Positions 6,479 through 14,776 of a stretch of DNA of 64,000 nucleotides are shown here, piece after piece. The notes under the pieces were generated by a model that was given only the letters and a program-made list of their open reading frames with translations, made no database searches and was not told the origin of the DNA. Source of the DNA: Ardenticatenaceae bacterium (GTDB lineage Bacteria; Chloroflexota; Anaerolineae; Promineifilales; Promineifilaceae); NCBI GenBank assembly GCA_020634455.1, contig JACKBQ010000002.1, positions 806,001-870,000 on the forward strand. Reading direction: 5' to 3'. Within the stretch, counting starts at the first letter, position 1. The number at the start of each line of letters is the position of its first letter. The position numbers and the translations under genes were made by a program.

Positions 6479-8353
6479 ATGAGCGAATCTACGAACAAGA
6501 ACGGCCGTCTTTACTACCGTTGGGAATGGCCGCTACAAGCTACCCCACAATCCTTTTGGCCCTTTTTTGCCGATACCAACCGGCTCAACCGGGACACGGG
6601 CATTTTCCCCGTGGTTGAACTGCCACCGCGCCCGGAAGATACCGGTGCGGGTCGCCGTCGGCTGCGTTTTCGGCTGCCGCTGCCCATTACCTGGCTGGAA
6701 GAGCCGTTTGAGTGGGTGGCCCCGTACCGCTACAGCGTGCTGCGCCATTACGAAAATGGCCCTTTGCGCAGCATGGAGATTTTGGCGACGATGACGCCGC
6801 AGCCTGCGGGCGGAGTCACTCTGGTGTATGAAACCTGGGCGGAGCCGCGCAACATCTTGGGCAAATTGGCAGCACCGATCGCCTTGGGGCTGATTGCACC
6901 TCGGCGCTTCGTCCAGGCCGTACGAGCCTATGATGCAGTTGCAGCTTTAGATGGACCGCCACAATTGTTGAAACGGCCGTATCGCCTTGTACCTGGTGCG
7001 GAAGGTCGCCTGAACAGCATGGTGGATCAACTGCTGGGCCAGGACGTGGCGTCCGATTTGCTCAGTCGGTTGGTAGCAGAAATAAAAGAGGGGGATGATT
7101 TGGCGCTGGCGCATTTACGGCCGTACGCCCTGGCCGACCAGTGGGGCGCACCTCGCCGCGCGGTGCTAGAAATGGCCCTCGCAGCCACCCGCGTGGGCTT
7201 GCTCGATTTTCAATGGGAGCTGCTCTGCCCGATGTGCCGCGGCGCGGGCGACCGGGTGCACAATCATTTGTCTAGCCTGGAAACCAGCGGCCACTGCGCG
7301 ACTTGCCACATAGATTTTAAAGCAGACCACGAACACGCCATCGAGCTGACTTTTACCCCAAATTCCACCATTCGCCCGGTAGAACGCACCCAATTTTGCG
7401 TCGCCGGGCCGACCCAGACCCCACACATTGCCGTGCAGCAGCTTTTGCCGCCCGGTGAAAAGCGCACGCTGCGGCCCAAATTGGGCCTGGGACGTTACCG
7501 CCTGCGCACGATGGGCTTGCCTGGCAGTCAGCAGCTGTTGGTGGCAGAGCGCGGTGAAGATATATTGACCGTAAATTTGCACGTAGATGGCTGGATCGCG
7601 GATGTGGTCACGGGGCAGGTTGGGATGGCGCTGGAATTGCACAATCAAACCGATGCTCCTCAGCTTTTTGTTTTAGAAGAGATGGCCTGGAGCGATCAGG
7701 CGATTACCGCCGCTGAAGTGATCAGCCTGCAATGCTTCCGTGACTTGTTTACCCAGGAAGCGTTACAGCCAGGAGAGCAGTTCTCTGTGGGCAGCCTGAC
7801 GGTGCTGTTCACCGATTTGCGCGATTCCACGCGCCTTTACCGCGAAATTGGCGACGCGCCCGCTTTTGGCCTGGTGCGCAACCATTTTGATGTGCTGCAC
7901 GATGTCATCGCTGAGGAAGAAGGCGCCATTGTGAAAACGATTGGCGATGCGGTGATGGCTGTTTTCCGCCGTCCGGTTTCGGCTGTGCGGGCGATGGTGA
8001 AGTCGCAGGCAATCTTGTCTAATCCCGCCAATGGCGAACGGCCGTTGCAGTTAAAAGCAGCCATCCATGCCGGACACTCCATTGCCGTTACCCTTAATGA
8101 GCGGCTGGATTATTTCGGTACCAACATCAATATCGCCGCGCGTCTGGAGAAATTTTCCCAGGGCAACGACCTCATTTTGTCTGACTTTGCCTTCTGCGAT
8201 CCGGAAGTTCAGGCGTATGTCAACGATGCCGCTGCCCCTCTCGCCGCCAGCCCGTTCGAAGCGCAGCTAAAAGGGTTCGACGACGAACGTTTTGCGCTTT
8301 GGCGAATTTTCCCTGCTGAAATGCCAGATTTCCAAGCCCAGATTGAAAACTGA
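6479..8353 (+). CDS. Class III adenylate/guanylate cyclase with SRPBCC-like and DUF5939-like N-terminal regions
   Basis: 624 residues, no membrane segment. Residues 1-170 resemble an SRPBCC lipid-binding-like fold (W-P-L-Q-A-T-P-Q-S-F-W-P-F-F-A-D-T). The middle (about 190-420) carries a zinc-ribbon-like pair, L-C-P-M-C near 250 and C-A-T-C-H near 274, as in DUF5939 cyclases. The C-terminal catalytic domain starts near 435 with V-L-F-T-D-L-R-D-S-T (metal Asp) and continues with K-T-I-G-D-A-V-M-A-V-F and N-I-A-A-R-L-E. It should make a cyclic nucleotide from ATP or GTP in the cytosol, controlled by its N-terminal modules. A TATACT lies 6 nt before the ATG and there is no Shine-Dalgarno, so the message may be leaderless. 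It is divergent from the J-domain gene. Confidence 0.88.
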   Translation: MSESTNKNGRLYYRWEWPLQATPQSFWPFFADTNRLNRDTGIFPVVELPPRPEDTGAGRRRLRFRLPLPITWLEEPFEWVAPYRYSVLRHYENGPLRSMEILATMTPQPAGGVTLVYETWAEPRNILGKLAAPIALGLIAPRRFVQAVRAYDAVAALDGPPQLLKRPYRLVPGAEGRLNSMVDQLLGQDVASDLLSRLVAEIKEGDDLALAHLRPYALADQWGAPRRAVLEMALAATRVGLLDFQWELLCPMCRGAGDRVHNHLSSLETSGHCATCHIDFKADHEHAIELTFTPNSTIRPVERTQFCVAGPTQTPHIAVQQLLPPGEKRTLRPKLGLGRYRLRTMGLPGSQQLLVAERGEDILTVNLHVDGWIADVVTGQVGMALELHNQTDAPQLFVLEEMAWSDQAITAAEVISLQCFRDLFTQEALQPGEQFSVGSLTVLFTDLRDSTRLYREIGDAPAFGLVRNHFDVLHDVIAEEEGAIVKTIGDAVMAVFRRPVSAVRAMVKSQAILSNPANGERPLQLKAAIHAGHSIAVTLNERLDYFGTNINIAARLEKFSQGNDLILSDFAFCDPEVQAYVNDAAAPLAASPFEAQLKGFDDERFALWRIFPAEMPDFQAQIEN

Positions 8354-8435
8354 AAATCGTGTCGTTGCTTAAAGAGAATTGCCAAGTTTGAGCTTTCCAC
8401 GTATGCTTAAAGTAGCCTCGTCTCAGGAGCATGCA

Positions 8436-9848
8436 ATGGCAAAAGCAAAACGTTTTACCCAGAAAAATTATGAACAAGCAGTAGCGCAATTGTCCGCTCA
8501 GCGGGAACTGTTGTTGGGGTTGATACGGCCGTTGTCCAACACCATGCGCAACTGGAAGCCCAACGACAGCCAGCAAAACATCCATGAAATCCTGTTCCAC
8601 ATCGGCTGGAATGAATGCCATCTCGTTTCACATCTGGGCAAAAAAGTGTCCGCCCCCAGCGAGGTCACGCTCATGCGCTACCTCCACCAATCTCGTGAGT
8701 CTGTTTTGGAACGGCTGAATCAGCTCACGGAAGCAGAACGCAATCAGTCGTTTGCCGATGGCTGGACAGCCCCTCAAGTTCTTGACCAAATCCTGGCGCA
8801 TGAACAAAAGCATATCGCGCACATTGAAGCGATTTTGAGCCAGTGGCGGCTGCATTTGACGGCCCGGCTGGCGGCCGAGCGGTCCGAGCTGTTTGCTGCG
8901 CTGCTGGGTTTGTCTGAAGCCCAGCTAACCACCGCTGAAGTGCAGCCCGGCTGGACAATCAAGGATTTGCTGGCACACGTGGCGTTTTGGGATGGTTTTC
9001 ATACCAACCGCATGCAACTGGTGCTGGACGGCCGTATCCACGAAATTATGGAGATTGGCGACGATGCCGACATGGACGACTTCAACGCCAGACTGCTGGC
9101 CGAAAACAAAAAAACGCCGCTAGAGCAAGCGATCGCCATGCTGCAAAAAGAGCGTGGCGGCTTTTTGCAACTTCTCAAACGGCTGGACGACAGAACATTG
9201 CAAAGCCAGATTCGGCTGCCGTGGGGTTGGCGTACTCACATGCGCGTCTGGGCCAGATGGCGCTACCAACACGACGCGGAGCACGCCCAGCAAATCCAGG
9301 TGTGGCGCGACGCACAGCCTCGCGAGGCAAAACGGCAGATCGGGCCAAAAGCGGTGCTGCGCGGCCTGCTGCGCACCTGCCGTCAGGAATTTGTGTCCCT
9401 GCTGCCGCTGCTGCTCGAAGATGAGTGGAACAGCCGCCCCGTATGCGGTGTCTGGACAATGAAGGATTTGGTGGGGCACATAACCGCCTGGGCCGAGGTG
9501 GGTGGCGTGGCATTAGCCCAGGCGCTGGCTGGCGAGACGCCCCACCTGCCACCCATTACCAATTTTGAGCAGTGGAATCTGGATGAAGCCGCCAAACGCG
9601 CTGATCTGCCCTGGGACGACATTTGGAAGGCGTATGAAGCGTCGTACCAAGCGCTGCTTTCTGGTCTGGCCGCCTTGCCTGACGAGGCGCTGGCCGTGGA
9701 ATTTACTGCGCCTTGGGGGCCAACATATAACCTGTCCCGCTGGCTCACCATCTGGCCGCTGCACGAGCGGGAACACGCCGTGGACGTGCGCCACGCGCTG
9801 GACCTCAGCCGCTGGCCCAAGCGGCTGACAGAACATCCACAAAAGTAA
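8436..9848 (+). CDS. Triple DinB-like four-helix protein
   Basis: 470 residues from the ATG at 8436, chosen for its Shine-Dalgarno (CAGGAG). The upstream ATG at 8379 lacks one. Three successive DinB/DfsB-like units: about 1-140 (I-H-E-I-L-F-H-I-G-W-N-E, later H-E-Q-K-H-I-A-H-I), 140-300 (W-T-I-K-D-L-L-A-H-V-A-F-W-D, later Q-H-D-A-E-H-A-Q-Q-I) and 305-465 (W-T-M-K-D-L-V-G-H-I-T-A-W-A, later H-E-R-E-H-A-V-D-V). Each keeps the His residues that bind a metal in DinB proteins. The family includes thiol-dependent transferases. The actual reaction is unknown. DinB proteins usually have a single domain. Confidence 0.82.
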   Translation: MAKAKRFTQKNYEQAVAQLSAQRELLLGLIRPLSNTMRNWKPNDSQQNIHEILFHIGWNECHLVSHLGKKVSAPSEVTLMRYLHQSRESVLERLNQLTEAERNQSFADGWTAPQVLDQILAHEQKHIAHIEAILSQWRLHLTARLAAERSELFAALLGLSEAQLTTAEVQPGWTIKDLLAHVAFWDGFHTNRMQLVLDGRIHEIMEIGDDADMDDFNARLLAENKKTPLEQAIAMLQKERGGFLQLLKRLDDRTLQSQIRLPWGWRTHMRVWARWRYQHDAEHAQQIQVWRDAQPREAKRQIGPKAVLRGLLRTCRQEFVSLLPLLLEDEWNSRPVCGVWTMKDLVGHITAWAEVGGVALAQALAGETPHLPPITNFEQWNLDEAAKRADLPWDDIWKAYEASYQALLSGLAALPDEALAVEFTAPWGPTYNLSRWLTIWPLHEREHAVDVRHALDLSRWPKRLTEHPQK

Positions 9849-9849
9849 G

Positions 9850-9868
9850 GGCAGGTCTCAGACCTGCC
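9850..9868. repeat. Short hairpin repeat after the triple DinB gene
   Basis: Perfect 8-bp arms GGCAGGTC/GACCTGCC with a 3-nt loop, beginning one base after the stop codon. It looks like one of several intergenic hairpin families in this chromosome. Confidence 0.6.
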
Positions 9869-9904
9869 ACTACAGTACGTTTATGTTTTCAAATTAGGCA
9901 GAGT

Positions 9905-9961
9905 GAGCATCCTCAGATGCGCACAGCTGGTGCAAAACCCGTTCCGCATCTGAGGATGCTC
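9905..9961. terminator. Bidirectional hairpin between convergent genes
   Basis: Perfect 17-bp arms (9905-9921 and 9945-9961), extendable by five more pairs with one bulge. It lies between the convergent DinB gene and the large haem protein gene, so it can end transcripts from both sides. Confidence 0.7.
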
Positions 9962-10007
9962 CACTCCTCGCAAGTTATAAAAATCAGTAACTCTTCATAA
10001 CCAGACC

Positions 10008-13000
10008 CTACGGCACAATGGACAAACCATCAATATTTGCTCCGGCCAGGCCGTTGGCTGCGCCATTCCAGAAGAGGGTGTAGGTGCAGCTTGTGTTGTC
10101 TCCCAGCGTGATCGGTTTGCAAACAAAGATAGCGCTGCCGTCGCCGCTGGCTCCGGTCACAGTGAAGTTGCCGCTGGCGCTGAGGTAAATATCCCCGTTG
10201 GCCGCCAGCCAGAGCGCGTCAATGTCCTCGGTCGCGTCCGTCAGTTCCACATCGGAGCCGTCGAAGTAGGTGAGCCAGGTGCCGCTGGTGGGGTCGCCCA
10301 AAACAGGATTATCCAGCACGATGAGGTCTTTGCCGTCGCCGCTAACGCCAGCGAAGAAATTGCTGAGTGTGCTGACCACGGGACGGCCGTCTGGCGTAAA
10401 GCCAAAGCCATCCACATCTTCACCACCGGCTGCCAACCCTACATCGGTACCGTCGAAATATCTCTCAAAGGTTCCAGCCGTGGTATTGCCCAGGCTGGTG
10501 GGGACAAAGCGGAGCACTTCGGCATCGTCCACCGTGCCGAGTGAGCCGATGCTTTGGGCGCGTTCCAGGCTGATCAGGAAGCTGCCATCGGCCAGCCGAC
10601 TCAGGGCGTCGATGTCGTTGATGGTAAGGCCCACGTCTGAACCGTCAATCACCATAGACCAAAGGCTGGTGTTGGTGTCGAAGGCCAGCACATCTTCATC
10701 GGCGTAGGTGACACCACCGACGGAGCCATTGCCAGACAGGCTGAGGTAGAGAATTTGGCCGCTGCCCGGCACCGATGTTGCCGTCGGTGTGGGCGTGTTG
10801 GTGGGCAGGGGGGTGGCCGTTGCCGTCGGCGATGCTGTTGCGGTCGCTGTGGGCGTTGGGCTAGGACCAACCGTTGGCGTGTTGGTTGGCAATGGCGTAT
10901 TCGTGACGGTTGGTGTGTTGGTGGCCGTTGGTGGCAATGGTGTGTTTGTTGGCGTTGCCGTTGGGCCAAGATTTACGTTAACTACCAGCTGTGGCGGCGT
11001 GGTGCCTTCGCGGCTACTGATGGTGAGGCGGTTGTCATCGCTGCTGGTGACGGCAAAGCTGAACTGTCCCTGGCCGTTGACGTAGCCAGTGACGTTGATT
11101 TCGACCCAGGTACCTGCGGTGAATCCGCCAGTGCTGTTAATGAGTGCGCCGTTGATAGGGGCGGTGGCGTAGGTAACGGCCGTTTCTCCCCAGGAATTGT
11201 TGGCTACCTGCAACGCATTCAGCCCAATGGTGGAGTCCGACTGCACAAACAGGCGCAGGGTGGCGTTGGCTACCGAACCAGTCAGCCCGGTCACGTTGAA
11301 GCGCAGCAGCGAATAAATATCTGGTGAGGCGTCGGTGCTGAGCTGCTGCGAGAGGCCCAGATTGGTCGTTGGGCGGTTGCTCAGAACGGCCGCATCTGCC
11401 TCTGGCGTGAAGGTGAAGCTGCTCACAGGCGCTGGCGTGGATGATGCGGTCGCGGTTGCTGTGGCGGTGGGCGGAACGGCCGTATTTGTGGCGGTTGGGC
11501 TTGGGCCAACAGTTGGTGTATTCGTAGGTACTGGTGTGTTCGTTGCTGTAGGTGGCACAGGCGTGTTGGTTGCCGTCGCTATGGTTGTGGGCGTGGCGCT
11601 GGGGCCAGCCGTTGGCGTGGCGGTCGGCGTCAGGTTACTCGTCACGTTTGCCGCGAAGGTGCCACGCGTAAGCGAGGCCGTACTCACGCCAACGAGGCGC
11701 AAGGTTTGGTTGTTGTTTGTAACACCAGTGGCGGCATCCCAGCAGGCGGGGTTGGCCGTGCCGGTACAGTCAGCCAGATTGTTGATTTGCAGCAAGGAGC
11801 GCGGCACCAGGACGTCGGCGTTGCAGGCGGCATTGTTGTCCACCGGAATTCTCAAGGTCCAGGTAGCAAATGTGGAGATTGGCTGGCGCACAAATGCCTC
11901 GTAGTAGTCGGAGCAAAGCGTACCGCCTGTGAGGGGTTCGTTGAAGGGGGCGTTGGCTGGGGAACGGCCGTAACTCACGAGAACGGCCGTACCGCTGTTG
12001 TCGCTGCTCTCCAGCTCTGCGTTGCCCAGTTTGGCGCGATTGGCCCGGCTGGACACATCCGTCCAGGCAACCACTGCGGCACCCAGGCGGGCGTCCCACG
12101 CCGTTTGTGGCAGGCCGGACCCGGCGGGCGGCGTGCTGCCCAGTGCCACGCCCCAGTAATTGTTGTTGAGGTTGGCCGTGCCAGTGACGGATTGACTGTA
12201 GGCGATGGTGTAGCCGCTGATGTTGTTGGCGTAGGCTTCAACGGTGCCGTTCGTTTGCTGGATGGCGGTGCTGTTGTTGCTAATTGTGTTGCCTTTGAGG
12301 ATGAGTTCGCTAAGGCCCACCACGTTGACAGCCTGATTAAAGCCGCTAATAACGTTGTCTTTGAGCAGGATACGGCCGTTGCCGGTGGCGCGTACGGCCG
12401 TTGTGGAGCCACAGTTGGCCGAACAGGTCAGCGTTAAATCCATAATGGTCATGTTGCCCACGGCTTGGGGCGAGATCATCCGGCTGTTGGGGCCGCCGAC
12501 CCAGTTGAGCGTGGCATTGCTGCCGTACAGCACCACGTTGTTGATGCCGTTGCGCCCGGAAATCAATGGGGCGCTAATGTTAAAATTGCCAATCAGGGTA
12601 AGGGAAGCCCCGTCGGTCACATTGTTCAACGCGGTTTGGATATTGTTGAAATCGCAGCCAGAAGCGCACACGGTCGTCGGCTCAATCAAGCCTTCCAAAA
12701 AGTCCAGAATCCGCTCGGCGTTTTCGCTGCCAGCCACGACGGAGGGGCGACCTACCAAAGCAAACGCTGGCGATGCTTCGAATTCAACCCCGGCGTAAAA
12801 GGTGATGGCCCGGCGGAGGTCTATGCGGGTGTGGTTGTGGAAGAATGGCCCGGTCATGTTGGTGCCAAACAGGCCAGGGGTGCTGTATCTGCGGGTGCTG
12901 ACGCCATTACCATCCGGCAGTTCTGGCGGCATTCCGTCCAGCGCGTTGACGGGAACCTCATCGGTGCCAGTGTCGAAGGTGCCATTGACGCCTTCAGCAA

Positions 13001-14570
13001 AGCCAGGAACGGTGCCGTCAGTCGTGGCCAAAACGGGGCCAGAGTGACAGCGTGAGCATTTTGCATCGGAATCAAAAAAGATGTCTCGGCCAAGTAGTTG
13101 ATCGTCGGTTACGGCAAAGCGGTCCAGATCATAATCGCCATCTGAAGGGACGCGAATGTTGAATTGGAACGCTTCCAGCGCGGCCCGTTCTGCTTCGGTG
13201 GGCAGGCGGAAGTCGGTGCCTTCGCGCCGCAGCAGACTGCGCGGGGCGTGTTGCTCCACTGCGCCAGCAGAGAAGTCGCCCAAATCTGGAATTTGGGAGC
13301 TAAAGCCGTACGGTGCAGTCAGTTCCAGGTTCAGTAAGGAGGGCGAAGCGCGGAACACTTCAATTTGGTTAAAGCCGTCTATATTTTCCAGGATGAGGGA
13401 ACGGCCGTTGGGAAAGCTAACGGTGTTCGAGGAGGGGCCATGCATCAGATTGAAGTTCTCCAGCCCGTTGACGCTGCCATTAACCGGATTGGGGCCGGCC
13501 AGATCGCCAGCGGTAAAGGAGACGAAGCTGGCGCTGTTGCCGTTGGCGTCGGTGATGGTGCCGGAAAGATCAGAACCACCGTAGATGAGAAAAGTGTTGC
13601 CGGTTCCCGCCAGCACCGTGGCGGAGCCGGTGCTGCCGGTAATGGTGCCGCGTAAATCGCTAGGTTGGGCAAAGCCGCTAGGGGCGCTGGAGGTGACCAC
13701 CAGGGTGTTGACGTTGTATTCGGCCACAAACAGCACGTCGTCGGCGGGTTTGGCGAGCACTTGTTCAGGTGATAAACCAAAATCGCCGTTATCGGGTACG
13801 TGGCAGGAAGCGCAGGTACGGCCGTTGCCCAAAAACGTCTCTTGCTTAAACAGTAATTCGCCTTGATCAGCCAGCGGCGCGACGGATGGAATCACGCTGA
13901 AGGTTTGATTGGCACTGTTTACCGGATTGGGCGGCCCCATCGCAAAATCGGCGTTGCTTTGGTTGCCCGTACCGAAGCCGGAACCAGAAACGCGCCGGAG
14001 CGCGGCGGTGTCGAGGATGGGTAGTTCGGCGCTGTTGGGGCCGTCGCTGGCTCCGGCGGTGCTGCCCAGGTAGCCTGCGCCGCCATAGGCTAGGGCAATG
14101 TCAATTGGCTGGCTGTTGGGATTGTCCGGGTTGTTGCGGAAGGCAACTTTACCTGCGATGGCAATAATTTCGGCGGGCATGATGAAGTCTGGGGTGGGGG
14201 CACCGGGCAAGGCGGCAAATTCGGCCGTGGCAATCAAAATGGAAGTGCTGCCCGGCGTGGGGTTGCTGGGGAAGACGTAGCGGCCTGTTTCATCGCCCAG
14301 CGAGTTGTGGAAAACGAGCATGGTGCGGCCTGGTGCGCCTACGGGATCACCTGGTTGAGGCCCCCATTCAAGCTGGTTGCCGTCGGCGGCTTCCAAAACC
14401 AGATATTGCACTTTGGAATTGCCGTTGAGGCCCGCCGAAATTTCGTTGATGCGAACCAATTCATTGTCGGCGGCTGCCTGGTGGGGCAGGGCAACAAACA
14501 GACCGAGGACCAGGAGGAAAACGGCCGTAAACAGCAAACGTACGTGGTGCTTAAGTGATGAGTGAACCAT
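10008..14570 (-). CDS. Giant secreted di-haem cytochrome / beta-helix / DNRLRE multidomain protein (paralogue 1)
   Basis: 1520 residues. Signal peptide (L-L-F-T-A-V-F-L-L-V-L-G-L-F-V-A-L-P, cleavage near A-A-A-D). Residues 36-230 look like a lamin-tail-like domain. Two c-type haem motifs follow, C-A-S-C-H at 253-257 and C-S-R-C-H at 505-509, in a layout like di-haem cytochrome c peroxidase/MauG. A region beginning V-C-A-S-G-C-D-F-N-N-I-Q-T-A-L (about 655) has the repeat pattern of a right-handed beta-helix. Thr/Pro linkers separate a DNRLRE/CBM96-like domain (L-S-N-R-P-T-T-N-L-G-L-S, later I-S-S-R-E-G) from a C-terminal segment with repeated F-D-G-S/T-D-V motifs. It is probably exported and surface-attached or released. 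Redox activity on an extracellular partner is inferred. An A-G-G-G-A-A-G-G-G ribosome site precedes the ATG. Its neighbour is a close paralogue with a different C-terminal module set. Confidence 0.82.
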   Translation of the reverse strand: MVHSSLKHHVRLLFTAVFLLVLGLFVALPHQAAADNELVRINEISAGLNGNSKVQYLVLEAADGNQLEWGPQPGDPVGAPGRTMLVFHNSLGDETGRYVFPSNPTPGSTSILIATAEFAALPGAPTPDFIMPAEIIAIAGKVAFRNNPDNPNSQPIDIALAYGGAGYLGSTAGASDGPNSAELPILDTAALRRVSGSGFGTGNQSNADFAMGPPNPVNSANQTFSVIPSVAPLADQGELLFKQETFLGNGRTCASCHVPDNGDFGLSPEQVLAKPADDVLFVAEYNVNTLVVTSSAPSGFAQPSDLRGTITGSTGSATVLAGTGNTFLIYGGSDLSGTITDANGNSASFVSFTAGDLAGPNPVNGSVNGLENFNLMHGPSSNTVSFPNGRSLILENIDGFNQIEVFRASPSLLNLELTAPYGFSSQIPDLGDFSAGAVEQHAPRSLLRREGTDFRLPTEAERAALEAFQFNIRVPSDGDYDLDRFAVTDDQLLGRDIFFDSDAKCSRCHSGPVLATTDGTVPGFAEGVNGTFDTGTDEVPVNALDGMPPELPDGNGVSTRRYSTPGLFGTNMTGPFFHNHTRIDLRRAITFYAGVEFEASPAFALVGRPSVVAGSENAERILDFLEGLIEPTTVCASGCDFNNIQTALNNVTDGASLTLIGNFNISAPLISGRNGINNVVLYGSNATLNWVGGPNSRMISPQAVGNMTIMDLTLTCSANCGSTTAVRATGNGRILLKDNVISGFNQAVNVVGLSELILKGNTISNNSTAIQQTNGTVEAYANNISGYTIAYSQSVTGTANLNNNYWGVALGSTPPAGSGLPQTAWDARLGAAVVAWTDVSSRANRAKLGNAELESSDNSGTAVLVSYGRSPANAPFNEPLTGGTLCSDYYEAFVRQPISTFATWTLRIPVDNNAACNADVLVPRSLLQINNLADCTGTANPACWDAATGVTNNNQTLRLVGVSTASLTRGTFAANVTSNLTPTATPTAGPSATPTTIATATNTPVPPTATNTPVPTNTPTVGPSPTATNTAVPPTATATATASSTPAPVSSFTFTPEADAAVLSNRPTTNLGLSQQLSTDASPDIYSLLRFNVTGLTGSVANATLRLFVQSDSTIGLNALQVANNSWGETAVTYATAPINGALINSTGGFTAGTWVEINVTGYVNGQGQFSFAVTSSDDNRLTISSREGTTPPQLVVNVNLGPTATPTNTPLPPTATNTPTVTNTPLPTNTPTVGPSPTPTATATASPTATATPLPTNTPTPTATSVPGSGQILYLSLSGNGSVGGVTYADEDVLAFDTNTSLWSMVIDGSDVGLTINDIDALSRLADGSFLISLERAQSIGSLGTVDDAEVLRFVPTSLGNTTAGTFERYFDGTDVGLAAGGEDVDGFGFTPDGRPVVSTLSNFFAGVSGDGKDLIVLDNPVLGDPTSGTWLTYFDGSDVELTDATEDIDALWLAANGDIYLSASGNFTVTGASGDGSAIFVCKPITLGDNTSCTYTLFWNGAANGLAGANIDGLSIVP

Positions 14571-14732
14571 GGTGAACCCTTCCCTAAATATTTGATTTTT
14601 TTGAGAGCTAAAAACGTTACGAAAAGGAGTGTTTTCGCAAGGAGTTAGATCGGGTCTAGTATCTCAGTACTAAATTGTTAAAGAAGGGGCTTACACTTAT
14701 TATTACAACTTTATAAAAGTAGCATAAAGCCC
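14571..14732. other. Spacer between the two haem-protein genes
   Basis: About 160 bp, AT-rich, holding the leader of the downstream leftward gene. No ORF or clear promoter hexamers could be assigned with confidence. Confidence 0.4.
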
Positions 14733-14768
14733 AAAAAGAGCTTCCTTTGGAGTAAGGAAGCTCTTTTT
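14733..14768 (-). terminator. Intrinsic terminator after the second haem-protein gene
   Basis: Perfect 13-bp stem (14733-14745 with 14756-14768) with a 10-nt loop. On the minus strand the stem ends in a run of U. It lies 9 bp past the stop at 14777, so the two paralogues are transcribed separately. Confidence 0.85.
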
Positions 14769-14776
14769 GGTTGAGT

